A DNA stretch of 64,000 nt from contig JANUWI010000003.1 in the NCBI GenBank assembly GCA_025504975.1, forward strand, positions 2,604,001 to 2,668,000, read 5' to 3'. The notes below the pieces were generated by a model, which had not been told where the DNA came from, did no database searches, and saw only the letters and a list, made by a program, of their open reading frames with translations. A program made the translations under genes and the position numbers. Source of the DNA: Plenodomus lindquistii. Lineage: Eukaryota > Ascomycota > Dothideomycetes > Pleosporales > Leptosphaeriaceae. The stretch's first letter is position 1, and each line of letters opens with the position of its first letter. Shown piece after piece: positions 46,362 to 57,605 of this stretch.

Positions 46362-48061
46362 TCAAAATGTTATCTCACATCTATGCGCCTTCGGCGCAAT
46401 CAAGAAAAAGTTTTCAAATTCCATACTCTCCTGCGTCGTCGAAGCCGCCAAACGGATACCCTGGCACTCCCTGAAGAAGAAAGCGACTGCGTACCGCAAC
46501 TCCATACGTGCTAGATGAATACCAATGCATGACCTTGCCCCAGCGCCAAAAGGATGGAACGCAGTCTTCGCGGCAGGCGAGAGCGCTTCTGCGGCCTGCT
46601 CTTTCGAGGAGATCCATCGGTGTGGATTGAAGCTGTACGAGACATTGTTAGTATTTGAAATAACAACACGGCCGACGACGGTGAACTTACGTCAAAGGAT
46701 CGTTCCAGATCTTGGGATCTCGGTGAAAAGTATAGGCCTGGGTGTCCACCGTCACACCTTGTGGGATGTAGTGACCACTGAAGTTCGTTCCCCCCTTGGG
46801 CACAACACGGGGAAGACTACTGGGTGCTGCGCCGTACAGACGTAGTGTCTCTTCGATCACAGCGTTCAACAAGGGCAGCTCAATCAAGTCGTTCTCCGTA
46901 AAGTCTTCTCTCAACCCTGCAACCTCAGCCTCTAGAGCAGCTTGTAGCTGGGGTCGTTGAAGCACAGCCCAGGTGAGGTAGGTCAATGTAACACCGGTTG
47001 TATCTGTACCTGCGATGATGACATTCATGGCTTCAATCCTAACGTCCATGTCATCAATATGTCCGTCTCCTTCTTTCTCGCAGTCTTCAATCACTTTGGC
47101 GAAGATGTTGGTTTCACCCGTTCTTGATCTTGCCATCTCGACTGCTCGTCCTGCTCCTTGAAGTATGAATTCGTTTGCGTTGAACATCTCTTGAATGGCC
47201 GTGACAGGGACGAACCGGAGGAGGCGGAGGAAGGGCATTTCAACCATGATCCCAGCACCCATCGTAAGTTTTTTCAGAACGCGGATAAACTGATTGGACT
47301 TTACATCGTTAGCTGTTGCCTCGATGGATGCACATGTATACTTACATGTCCCATCTCCAGCATTCCAAACGACTCTCCAAAAGCAAGATGAGCGCTGACG
47401 TCTGATGCTAGGAGCATCCACCAATTGTACACATCAGCTGTGCCGTCCATCGCGTTCGCCCTGATCTTAGTCACAGCTAGTAGGGCCTTCTCGCGAACTT
47501 TCGACTCCCAGTTCTCCACTAGGTAGCTCCTGCTGAACGATCTCGACAAGAGCTTTCGTCTTGGTCCATCTTTGCGCCGAGTCACAATATTAGTAGATTA
47601 TCCAATCGCAGTCCAGCCAAGGGGTGCGTACGATCACGAGGGTTCAGCATAGTGAATACACCTGCTTTTGGGAAATTGGCCAATCGCAAGTACCATTCAC
47701 TCTTCATAAATTTTGTACCAATCTTGTGGATCTCCCTGAATGCCTCCAAGTCTGCAACACCCACCTCAGTAGGAGATAGCCGTACAACGGGTCCATACCG
47801 TTGGTGGAGCCCATCGATGTAAAAGATTCGCTGTCCCGTTACGACCGCACGTTTGAGGCGCAGATGCGTGAACCGTGTATACCAAGGTCCGGGAAGATGG
47901 CGCGTAGGACATGTAAGTCCAACATAGGCAAGCTACAAGGGTCAGCGGCCTCTTTGAGCATCTTCTCGCCCAAAGGAGCTCACCTTTGCAAAGAAGTAGC
48001 CAAAACCGAGCAAAATTGCCAGAAGCGGCTTGTTCATCACCCAGATGTCCATGGTACTCAT
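46362..48061 (-). CDS. Cytochrome P450 monooxygenase
   Basis: Five exons (48061-47984, 47932-47632, 47569-47346, 47298-46691, 46632-46362) give 493 aa; introns are 47-62 nt with branch sites such as CTAAT, GCTAAC and CTAAC. Exon 1 encodes the ER anchor (MSTMDIWVMNKPLLAILLGF). Then come the LPGPWYTRFT hinge, C-helix HGPRRKLLSRSFS, I-helix AGTDTTGVTLTY, the K-helix EETLRLYGAAPSSLPR, and the heme motif FHPFGAGARSCIG with ligand Cys439. The layout fits class E microsomal fungal P450s; I would not assign a CYP family or substrate. It sits alone, with 1.2-1.9 kb gaps on both sides and no backbone biosynthetic enzyme nearby. Confidence 0.93.
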
Positions 48062-49255
48062 TGGTGCAAACCTTTGAAGGATTGTGAGGTACCAGGATTG
48101 CGGCCAAGGAGTCTGGCTATACCCATAATATAGGTAGATGATGTATTGGAGAACATGTAACGGGTTGCCTGGGGATCCGAAGTCGTGAATTGAGGATGCA
48201 GTATATATTGGTACCTTCCGGGCTGCTTCTCGGAATGTCAAATCCTAGTAGCATGCAATCAGCATGTCGTGATCAAGTCTCTTCAGCGGGTGCTCACCCC
48301 CTTGAGCCAAGCGATATCTGCAAGAAACGCAATTGCTTGTGCAACCTATTCATGGCTTGTGCAACCCATACAGTGCTTGTGTTCCTCCATCCTGCATGTC
48401 GACCACGGACTATGGCTTACGTGCTCGGTTTGGTCTAGTATAACGCGGGGTCACGTCATTGTCAATTGGTTCCCGGAGGTGATCCCCCAGGCTTGTCAAA
48501 GCTTGGTGGTGCCCCGCGCTGTGATTGAACCGCTTGTTGCATGATAACCAAGTCGGACTTCTGGTTTTGGTCTATTTAAGGTTTAGGGACGGAGAGGTTG
48601 GGGACCCAGAGTATCATCGTGAGTTTGAGTGCATCACGCCACACTTAAACAGCCGTTAGAGATTTGGAGTCTGCGATGATGTGCCCGAAGTGAGTACATC
48701 TCTTGCGAGCGCCATGGTACGACGTGATCATGGTGGCGATTGGTCCTCGCATGGGTGCTTGGTCCGCGTGATCCCAGGTATAGGTGAGTACGAAGTCACA
48801 ATTGACCTAGGACTGCGGTATAGCTACCTCTCAGGAATGCAATCAAGGACGATTGATAACCCTAGAGGTGGTGTTTGAATGCGAGAAGTGGAAAGGCTGT
48901 TCGTGTGATCCGCCGGAGTTCAGATTCTACTCAGGTTCACAGAGAACGGGATTTGCTCGGGCCGATTCAGTCAGCGCTCATCGAGCACCGGTAAGTAGTC
49001 CTACAAGTGTCCTCACCGTTGGATGTGAAATCATTCTGATCCTAAACATCACGTTCGTCGTTGCGGTGTTGGTACTGTCTAACATGGCAACCAAGCAATT
49101 TATCTGAGTCATCATCAACACTAAGTTAATGAGGAAGGTACATACCATGTTCAGCCACTACGTGAAGACAACTTTATCACAACAATCATGATCTCGTAAG
49201 ATATTGACGAACTTCATAAGATAGTCTTCGTTGCTTGCCATCACAACCCTCCAAC
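48062..49255. other. Divergent intergenic, P450 / acetyltransferase
   Basis: 1.2 kb between start codons. The P450 frame is open upstream to 48241 but only from a TTG. No other gene was supported. Confidence 0.45.
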
Positions 49256-50287
49256 ATGGAAGTCCACGAGCACAACGCATCATCGCCCCTCCTCCAAACC
49301 GCCCTGAAAGCCTCATTACCATACAGCATCGCCCTCGCCTACCGCACCAAGCACCCCAATCGCACAAAAGATGCCCACACCCTCGCAACATTCTCCCCAA
49401 AAGCTGAAACCGTCCCACAATGTTGGGCAGCAGCTTATCTCGACCGCTCCATGCGTCCGGAAACGGAGTTGTGGATTTTTGCAGCTGGAGAAGATCCAAA
49501 CCACCCAGGGTCACCGAGCTTTTGCGAAGTGTGCAAGAGCGCAGTGCTGGCATTGGTAGATTACATGTCTATACTTCCTGTCCCGCCAATGCATCCGGAT
49601 AGCGAGTTTGCCTTGGATCTCGCAAAACAGCATGAGATCGAGTACCCTCGTCCTAGACAAAATGGGAGTTATGCGCTCTCTCTGGGAACGTACATGCGTC
49701 ACTTGCTATACCCAAAGGTCGTCACGCTTGGAGCTTGCCATGAAGCCGTCATGAAAGTCTGTCACGATGCTGGCGCAGTCCGTCATGAGTTCCCGGGCCC
49801 CACTGCAGAGCTGAACAAGTTCCTGTTCAAGATTTCGAGTTTGCCTGAGACACGAGAGCTGCCAAAAGGTCTGCGGTGGGGTGAGGTACGAGAACAGGAT
49901 TTAGAGACTGTGAAAGCGCGCACATCCATACCGCGGTCATCACGGACACTGCTATCACTGGACAGTCTGGGCGTGTTTGATGAAGATAACGGTGCGATTG
50001 TAGCTTGGACATTTATCGGACTTGATGGCTCGTTGACTACGCTACATACAGAAGAGGATTACAGAGGCAAAGGCATAGCTAAAGCTGTGGCTGCCAACAT
50101 CATAAAACAATACGCATCTGAGTCAGCAATTGACGCCCAAGGCGATGCCTGGTCACATGCAGACGTCTATGTAGATAATGTGCAAAGCGCGATCGTGTGC
50201 AAAAGCTTGGGTGGCATACCCTTGTGGAAGTGCTTTTGGCTGCGTGTTGATCTCTCAGTCGCAGGAGATTTAGCACGTACAGCATGA
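49256..50287 (+). CDS. GNAT-like (FR47-type) acetyltransferase
   Basis: A single exon of 343 aa. The ATG at 49256 (MEVHEHNASSPLLQTA) is preceded in frame only by a TTG. The C-terminal domain (about residues 200-340) has the GNAT acetyl-CoA motif: a beta strand GAIVAWTFIGLDGSLTTLH, then EEDYRGKGIAKAVAANII, containing the R-x-x-G-x-G/A loop. A conserved-looking VYVDNVQSAIVCKSLGGIPL follows. The N-terminal half is a divergent region matching no domain I know. The substrate could be a small molecule or an amine; nothing in the sequence decides this. It faces away from the P450. Confidence 0.82.
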   Translation: MEVHEHNASSPLLQTALKASLPYSIALAYRTKHPNRTKDAHTLATFSPKAETVPQCWAAAYLDRSMRPETELWIFAAGEDPNHPGSPSFCEVCKSAVLALVDYMSILPVPPMHPDSEFALDLAKQHEIEYPRPRQNGSYALSLGTYMRHLLYPKVVTLGACHEAVMKVCHDAGAVRHEFPGPTAELNKFLFKISSLPETRELPKGLRWGEVREQDLETVKARTSIPRSSRTLLSLDSLGVFDEDNGAIVAWTFIGLDGSLTTLHTEEDYRGKGIAKAVAANIIKQYASESAIDAQGDAWSHADVYVDNVQSAIVCKSLGGIPLWKCFWLRVDLSVAGDLARTA

Positions 50288-50700
50288 AGCATCGAAATGC
50301 TGCAGCGTTATATTGTAGCACGTACGAGGAGAAGGGGGGTATGGATTCATTGTTTAATCTATCTGCAGTCAGCTACAAGCTCTTTGAAGGTTTTGATATA
50401 GACAAGCTGAGTAGACACAGTGCTCATTAAAAAATTAGAGTGTTGTTGTTGTTTTTGATCCTCATCGAAGGATCTCAGGGTTAAAAAGAAAATAATCATA
50501 GCGACAGGGGAACAAAGGAGTTTGGCTTACCTGGTAGGTGAATGAAGGGAGCTGCGAAGGCAAGCATCACATATACACTCAGAACGAAGCTGTTCATCTC
50601 ATCGTATTGTCGTTGACCGTCCTATATCATGAAGAGATGTTTCGATAGACCGCAGCCATATCGAAAGCTCTCGAGAAAAGCCGTTACAACCCTAAATACT
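50288..50700. other. Convergent intergenic
   Basis: 413 bp between the acetyltransferase and RPP0 stops; likely 3' UTRs, including AT-rich sequence near 50430. Nothing else is seen. Confidence 0.5.
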
Positions 50701-51778
50701 CTAATCGAATAGACCGAAGCCCATGTCGTCATCCTCGGACTCCTCCTTCTCCTCCTCCTTGGCCTCCTCCTTGGCGGCAGGGGCGTCACCACCGCTGGCG
50801 GCAGCACCGGCGGCAGGGCCAGCAGAGGCGTACTTGTCGGGGTTAGCAATGCGGTCCTTGAGCTCGGTAATCTCCTCCCATTCGTAGTCGGTCTCAATGG
50901 CAACAGAGAGGACCTTCTTGTAGGAGTTGACGACGGAGTGCATGACGGAGGGCAGGGTGGGGAAGTTGGTCGCGAGCGAGATACTGGCAATGGTGGCGAT
51001 GGCCGACGAGAAGGCCTTGAGCAGCTGGGACTCCTCAATGTCCAGAACGCTGGGCTCGAAGGTCTGACCGTTGTCGTAGATCTGGTGGATACCCATGCCG
51101 TAGGTGAAGGGAGAGATTCCCAACAAGTTGAGCAGGGTGGCCTCGGAGGCACCGACCTTGTTGCCGGCCTCGATGAGCTTCAAGTCGGCGGTAATTTCAA
51201 TGGTACCACGGGCAATCTTGGTGGGGACACCGAGGGCCTGGAAGAAAGAGGTCTTTCCGGGTTCCATACCACTGCATTGTGTCAGTCACTATCCTCATGA
51301 CACAGCTTTGCGCAGCAGGTAGTCTTAGTCTTACGTGTTTCCGGCGGGGACAAACACATCGCCAGGAGCGAGGGCACCAGCACGGGCAGGGGCGGCGACA
51401 CGGTTGGCGAGGATCTTGTCACGGATCTCCTTGAGGTCGGAGTTGGTGAAGACGAAGCCGACGTTGCCTGCGGGCGTGTTAGTTCTCTGCGTCCAGTCTG
51501 CATGGCGCAGTTGCGCAATTGAGCATAGCCGTACCCTTGACGTGGGGAAGAAGGCGCTCGTACTCGGGAGAGTCGTTGATGAGACCCTTCAGCGCACGGC
51601 GGACCATGGTGTTCTTTCCCATGAGCACGACACCCTCTCCACGGAGAGAGTGACGGATTTCGTGCATCTGCTGCGACGAGACATTGTCGACGGTGACGAT
51701 GAAGATGGACTTGTACTCCTTGAGGAGAGTCTCAAGCTTCTCGAAGTAGACGGCCTTGGATTCTTTCTTGCCCCCCAT
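50701..51778 (-). CDS. RPP0: 60S acidic ribosomal protein P0
   Basis: Three exons (51778-51535, 51467-51335, 51271-50701) give 315 aa. Intron 51468-51534 has donor GTACGG and a CTAAC branch; intron 51272-51334 has donor GTAAGA. The N-terminus MGGKKESKAVYFEKLETLL and the L10-like domain are typical. The C-terminal Ala/Gly/Glu hinge ends in SEDDDMGFGLFD, the universal stalk tail that binds elongation factors. P0 anchors the P1/P2 heterodimers on the 60S GTPase centre. Divergent from TRM82 (202 bp between starts). Confidence 0.97.
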
Positions 51779-51980
51779 TGTGTTCGTTGTGACGCAAAGG
51801 GATGTTTAAGGACTTGGATTTTGCGGTTTGTTGGTGGTGGTGGGAGAGCTGGCCGCGAAGCTGCGAAAAATGAGGAAACTCGCTGTGGGGGACCGTGCTC
51901 GCGTAGTACGCTAGCGCATCTCGACGCGCATGTAGGAAAAAGTTACAGGCTTCCTCGGCGCACGTCTTACGCAGACAAAA
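51779..51980. promoter_or_regulatory. Shared divergent promoter region, RPP0 / TRM82
   Basis: Only 202 bp separate the starts of a ribosomal protein gene and a tRNA-modification gene on opposite strands. An A-rich GCGAAAAATGAGG element lies near its middle. No canonical element was confidently identified. Confidence 0.5.
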
Positions 51981-53601
51981 ATGGCTATTCCTTACCAATG
52001 TCTGGTCTCTCGCAACCGGGATGCTGTAGAGCCAGCCCAATGGACGCTTTTTGGTGCAAGCGGTTCGATGTTGGTGACGCAGTCTCATACAGGCGCAACT
52101 TCGACCTGGCCGGCGCAACCTAGCAAAGCCATAGTAAGTGCAGGCCATGTAGTCCGTCTGTCTGCATGGTCCTTGATAATGTCACGACTGTGGTTGTGGC
52201 GCGACTAATTCTTGCAGGACGATCACCAGGATGACGAGGACCAAGAGCGCCCTGGCAAGCGAATCAAGCTTGAACATCCAAAAGAACAAAAATCAAATTT
52301 TGCCCGCCTCATCCTGTCTCATAACGAAAAGTACCTCGTTGGTATTACCGGCGAAGACAAGACCATCAGAGTATTCCAAGTAGGTGCAGATGATCAACTG
52401 CACCAACTGAGCGAAAGGTAGTTCTAGCAAATTTATGAGCTGTGACATGTTGCTAATGCATCAAAAGATGCATGTCAAGACGACCATGTTCTATTGTCCT
52501 CACATCAGACGACTCGACCATCCTATGTGCGGACAAGTTTGGAGATGTATATGCGCTCCCGCTTCTCCACTCACCTGGTGATGAGTTGCCTCAGGAACCA
52601 GCTGTTGAACATCCAGAGCTAAAAGAGAAGGACTTCACCCCTTCTGCCAGTACCCTGACTGTTCACTCTGGCAGGAACAGAAAGACTTTGGAAGAGCAAC
52701 TAAAGCAGAAAGCCAAAGGAATAGTCAAGTCCAAAGAGCCCATGCGGTTCAAACACGAGCTTCTACTGGGTCACGTCTCAATGCTGACGGACATCATCTC
52801 CACTGAAGTTGATGGTCGAAAATACATCATTACAGCAGACCGAGATGAACACATTCGTATATCCAGAGGCCAGCCGCAAGCACACATCATTGAGGGCTTT
52901 TGTTTTGGACATGAGGCTTTCGTCAGCTCACTTTGCCTCACTGCATCGGGGAAACTGGTCTCTGGTGGCGGCGATGACGACCTGTTCGTATGGGACTGGC
53001 AGAACTACCGACTCCTGGACAGACTTCCAATTCGAGATCTTGTCTTGGACCACATCAAGAGCCGGCCAGAGCTAGTCGCGATACACCAAGACGACACCAG
53101 CTTCAAGGTCGCAGTGTCTGGCCTCTGGAACGTACCTAACAGCAGCACAGAGATACTGGTCGCGTGCGAGGGCATACCGGCATTGTTCCGCTTCCACATC
53201 GAGGACTCAACGTCTGGTCATGCAATAGCCTTGAACGGGAACGCGTTGGCTGTGTCATTTCTCCAATTGTCTCAGGCGCCGCACGTGGCTGTGGTGTCAA
53301 TCGACAACATACACAAGCCTGGCTCAACTACAGAACCTCGTGCAGACAAAGTAGGAACATCATCAACACTTGCACATAGCACTACTAATTGCGCTTCTAG
53401 GTGTCGCGGGTGCAATACCTTTCAAGAGGAAGAAATGGCCTTTGGCAGGAAGACGCGGAAGCATCGGTGCCTTTGGCCTCCTTCGAACAAGCGGACGGAG
53501 CCGCAACGGGGGCAGAGCGGAGTACCACTGAGGCCAAGGCGATCCAGAGTATGCTATACGGCGTAGAAAATCTCAGAAAGCGACCAGGTTCGGAGGACTA
53601 A
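51981..53601 (+). CDS. TRM82: tRNA (guanine-N7) methyltransferase non-catalytic subunit TRM82
   Basis: Four exons (51981-52133, 52218-52417, 52468-53350, 53401-53601) give 478 aa. Donors are GTAAGT, GTAGTT and GTAGGA, with CTAAT-like branch sites. WD40-type repeats include SNFARLILSHNEKYLVGITG, SIVLTSDDSTILCADKFGDV and a GHVSMLTDIISTEVDGRKYI blade, followed by DRDEHIRISRGQP and GHEAFVSSLCLTASGKLVSG. The order and wording fit Trm82/WDR4, which pairs with Trm8 to form m7G46 in tRNA. An acidic, Lys-rich insertion follows the first blade. A Gln/Glu/Ala-rich tail ends the protein. Confidence 0.93.
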
Positions 53602-54569
53602 ATAACTGTGAGGCATAGCCGCATAACCAGCGCGGAAGAGGATGCCTCAAAATCCAGACAGGGGGGGTTTGGCGCGTGACGTGTGCGGCTCTGGACTCGC
53701 ATACAATGTAATCAGATTATCAGATGCAAGCATCCCTCACACAACCCTTTCGTAGTGTTGCCCGCCGGACATTGAGACAGCATTCGGGCGATAAATAATC
53801 GCCATACCAAAAAAGCTAGCAACTCGATACCCGGCGCCCCTTCCATGGATAATGTGACAGATTGTGGCCGTCAAGCAGCGAATTGTAATGCTGACATGCG
53901 TGGGTCCTGGGTCTAGTACCTCTGGATTTCTAAGAGATCTGGCTGAGATCTTCACTGCCTACTGCAGTACGTGCAACCGACCCGGCGCCGGATGGCGTAT
54001 TCGCAAAACATCGGCCAGATTCTGCAGGCACCGATGGAGTCGACAATACACCGCCAATGTCCAGAAGTTGTTGATTGACCGTGCATTGGCTTCATAGGTT
54101 ACATGGGCGCCTTCGGATTACTTGCTGTTAGGTAGTGTTTGTAGAAAGTTGCGTCAATGCTGCCCCACTACGCCTCGGCTCGTCGTCGCAGTCCAGCAAA
54201 TATCTCGAAGCCCCCGAGAACTCGACTAGACCCTAGACCTAATCGCTCAGTCATACTCCGCACCTGGATTGTTCACCAAGACGCCTTCTAGCCCTTTCCC
54301 TAGCGCTTGACTTCGCTCATAAGCCTTTCTTCCCTTTTACTGAACTGGACGCCCAACTCCCATTCCGCCCTCAGTCCCACCAACACTACACCTTCACAAC
54401 CCCCGCATACATCGCCAAACTGTTCGCCTCAGCCTTCAGAAGAGCGACCTCGTCCCGGGTGATATCCTTATTCTCAGTGCCCGTCGCTGCTGCTGCTTCG
54501 CATAATCAACGCGTACCGCCAACTGCTGCTGTGAATCTCACGGGAGCGCCGAAGATCGATTCTAGAAGG
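53602..54569. other. Intergenic, 0.97 kb, upstream of TRR1
   Basis: Likely TRR1 promoter and a long C/T-rich leader (about 54250-54560). No Yap1-type site could be assigned with confidence and no gene was supported. Confidence 0.45.
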
Positions 54570-55924
54570 ATGCACTCAAAACTCGTCAGTAAGTTGCGCC
54601 CAAGTCTACTCCCAACGAACAATGCTGACAGATACTAGTCATTGGGTAAGCCTCCCGTGCAATTAGCGACTGCCATTTTCTCGCGATCCCACAGAGCGGG
54701 CTTGACATGTACTGACAGACCCTAGCTCGGGGCCAGCAGGCCACACTGCTGCCATTTATGCTGCACGCGCCGATTTGAACCGTACGATGCTTGCAGTCTT
54801 CTCTCGACGGCGGATGCTAACATTGCACAGCCGTCATGTACGAGGGTTTTATGGCGCTCGGTATCGCCGCAGGTGGTCAATTGACCACCACTGACGAAGT
54901 CGAGAACTTCCCAGGCTTCACAAAGATTGGAGGTGGAAAGCTGATGGTAAGCTTCCCGCCTTGCGACATGTCAAAGAACGAACACCACTAACAAGCCACA
55001 GGAGCACATGCGCGAACAATCCGAAGCGTGCGGCACCGAAATCATCTCCCAGACCGTCGCAAAGGTCGACTTGAAGTCGCGTCCATTCAAATACTGGTTG
55101 CACCCCATGGGCGACGACGAGGAGATTGAGGAGGAGGAACACACTGCTGATGCTCTGATCATCGCAACCGGCGCAAAGGCCCGACGATTGAATCTGGAGG
55201 GAGAGGAGAAATACTGGGGCAACGGCGTCTCCGCATGCGCCGTCTGCGACGGCTCTCTCCCCATGTTCCGCGACCAGCCGCTCGTTGTCATTGGAGGAGG
55301 CGACTCCGCAGTCGAAGAGGCGCTATATCTTACGAAGAAGGCGAAGAAGGTCACCGTACTTGTGCGAAGGGATCAGCTCCGTGCTAGCAGGACGAACGCT
55401 AGGCGGTTGACTACACACCCCAAGGTCGAGGTCCTGTTCAATACCAGCGCGAGCGAGATCAAGGGCGAGGAGAAGAAGAATGGGCTGATGACCCAGCTTG
55501 TGGTCAAGAACAACGTTACAAAGGAGGAGAAGACTCTTGAAGCAAGGGGCTTGTTCTACGCTGTTGGTCACGACCCGGCAACTGAGCTGTTCAAGGGCCA
55601 GCTCGATATGGATGAGGATGGCTATCTTATCACGAAGCCTGGTGAGGGTCTTACCAGCGTCGAGGGTGTCTTTGCCGCTGGCGATGTTCAGGACAAGCGA
55701 TACCGCCAGGCGATTACCAGTGCAGGTTCGTACAGTCGTCACCGTTTGTAAGATTTACCGCTAACAAATGGACAGGATCTGGCTGCATCGCTGCACTTGA
55801 AGCGGAGAAGTGGCTCGCTGAGCAAGACGACAGTGTCGGCAACGAGCTCGAGACTGAGAACCAGGCCGAGAAGTCGCAGACCAATGGCGTCGTACCAGAA
55901 TACCGCTCCAACCCACTTTTGTAG
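54570..55924 (+). CDS. TRR1: Thioredoxin reductase
   Basis: Six exons (54570-54588, 54639-54645, 54726-54781, 54831-54946, 55002-55725, 55776-55924) give 356 aa. Exon 2 is a 7-nt microexon; only with it does the FAD-binding MHSKLVIIGSGPAGHTAAIY read correctly. Donors are GTAAGT, GTAAGC, GTACGA, GTAAGC and GTTCGT. The redox-active CAVC is at Cys145/Cys148. The NADPH fold VVIGGGDSAVEEALYL and C-terminal GVFAAGDVQDKRYRQAITSA confirm a low-molecular-weight flavoprotein reductase. It keeps thioredoxin reduced with NADPH. The C-terminal extension beyond EKWLAEQ is about 35 residues. Confidence 0.95.
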
Positions 55925-56312
55925 TCCAAGTTGGCTTTGACCATTTAGGATCAGTAGGACATTTGCATTATGTTTAGCGGCCATATAAGGGCAATGGGGC
56001 ATTTATAGATTAGGGAAAATGCTTTTGCACATGCTTGGCTGGGTCTGAGCATGATATGAAGTCTAGATAGAGAAACTTCCTGGTATAGACAGCTGTCAGA
56101 CACAACCTTTGGGCTTCTTATTGCATGCGCGATGTTATACCGTCTTGAAGTCACATCTCCAAAACATTGTTTGTTGTGGCCTCAGCGGATACGCGCTTGA
56201 ACAAGCACCCCTCACATGGTCACACAACTACGCCATCTTTGCGAGTGCGTTTGCTGGCCAACCGACTGCTGAGTCGAATGGTGTGCGAGATATATAGCGT
56301 CTATGCTATAGA
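55925..56312. other. Convergent intergenic
   Basis: 388 bp between TRR1 and the conserved gene on the minus strand. Only 3' UTR-like sequence is visible. Confidence 0.5.
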
Positions 56313-57066
56313 TCAACGACCGAGCCCAGGGGCCCGAAGGAGGTTGAGCGCACTTTCAAAAGCCTTTACCACGTTGATATCTGCAAGGGGTCAATGCGGC
56401 TCCCAGCATGTGCGAACGAGTTGTCTTACAGTGATTACGTGTAGTCTCTAGCTTCTCTTCGGAGTGCCGTACGTAGGTAGAGCGTGTTTGCAGACTTGAA
56501 CCTCGTCAGTACAACGTTCACGGCGTATTTTCCCATTCGTACCGGTGATATGTCCGGTTTGTCTCATGCACATGCCCAGACGCCGCCCATATGCGGAAGT
56601 ACTATTCCCGACGTCAACACGGCTCAGATCAGACGTCGAAGCGAAGCAGTACAGTCATCAAGCTCTCAAACTCTTGCATCAATTCGTGCTCCTGGCTCTG
56701 GCACTTGTCGATCTCTGCATGATAGCGTTCATGTAGCTCATTCCAGTCGAATGCAGTGATGCGATCAGCAGGTCCATCGTCGATTGACTCGCTTTCATTG
56801 CTGTTGGCATCAGATTGCTCATCACCCGCATCGTCACTTCGCTGTCGAGCTGATGGTGGACGCTCAGTGTCATCAGAGTTGGCTCGCTTGTGGGTCAGTC
56901 GCGAGGCTTCCGCGTCTTGGGTCGCGATCGGCTCTGGCTTGACAGTAGCATTAGCGTCCATAGTTGGCGGCTGCGACACGTCTTGCGTGAGTACTGGCGG
57001 CGATGAAGGAAAGTCGGAGAACGAAGGTAACGATATATTAGACGCGTTGTCTAGGCGGCCGTTCAT
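56313..57066 (-). CDS. Conserved fungal protein of unknown function, four exons
   Basis: Exons 57066-56653, 56601-56543, 56494-56430 and 56380-56313 join to 201 aa. The three introns are 48-51 nt (donors GTACTG, GTACGA, GTAAGA). The N-terminal 100 residues are disordered and acidic (SDDAGDEQSDANSNESESID). The C-terminal 90 residues are helical and conserved in style: FDWNELHERYHAEIDKC, YFRIWAASGHVHETNRTYHR, RHSEEKLETTRNHY, and INVVKAFESALNLL at the end. I recall closely similar wording in other dothideomycete proteins of unknown function. An unspliced reading stops after exon 1 and loses the conserved half. Divergent from ATG14. Confidence 0.85.
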
Positions 57067-57492
57067 ATGTGATGCTGGTGCAGAGAGGGTCAGTGCTGTA
57101 CATAGGTCAATGATCAGCGACAACGAGCGACAATGTCAGCAACTCTCCGCATCAAGGAGGGCTTTGGACGCGTCAGGATTTCACAGCGAATAGACACACG
57201 CCGACATTGTGTTGCAGATGTGAGAGGCTGTGGATGCAGGAACGATGCGATATCCATCACGTGAGGAATGCTGCTTGCCGCTTCGGTTTCGGTCACACGC
57301 AGCATGACGACGTTGGAAGGAGCGTCTGACTCGCGTCTCGCGCGCGACGCCTCTGCTGTCCCGGTCACACAGTACCTCCGCTTCAACGTCGTGCACAAGT
57401 CTTGTTCTTATACTTGCACATCATCTTCACTGCCTCTCCGGCCGAATATATCCCCCCACACCCCAGGCAGCCGTCGTTGCTGGGCAGGCTCC

Positions 57493-57504
57493 ATGGATAC
57501 ATAG
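57493..57504 (+). promoter_or_regulatory. Minimal uORF (3 codons) upstream of ATG14
   Basis: ATG GAT ACA TAG in the probable ATG14 leader. The context CTCCATGG is moderate. Regulatory relevance depends on the transcription start, which is not visible. Confidence 0.4.
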
Positions 57505-57542
57505 ACACTCGCAAACCACCCCCACGGCAACGCACCCTCACC

Positions 57543-57605
57543 ATGGGCTCGCTGTACCTTCCAGTCCTACCACTTTACGGAATACCGGGAGGCGAAAACA
57601 CCTAA
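57543..57605 (+). promoter_or_regulatory. Strong-context 20-codon uORF upstream of ATG14
   Basis: An ATG in near-optimal context (CTCACCATGG) opens a 20-codon frame ending TAA at 57603-57605, 13 nt before the ATG14 start and in a different frame. If transcribed, it should reduce initiation at ATG14 or make it depend on reinitiation. Confidence 0.55.

Noticed and set aside
48062..48241. N-terminal extension of the P450
   Set aside because: Open only from a TTG; the membrane anchor beginning at the ATG at 48061 is complete.
43094..50287. Secondary-metabolite gene cluster
   Set aside because: A P450 and an acetyltransferase are present but no synthase, terpene cyclase, prenyltransferase or cluster regulator.
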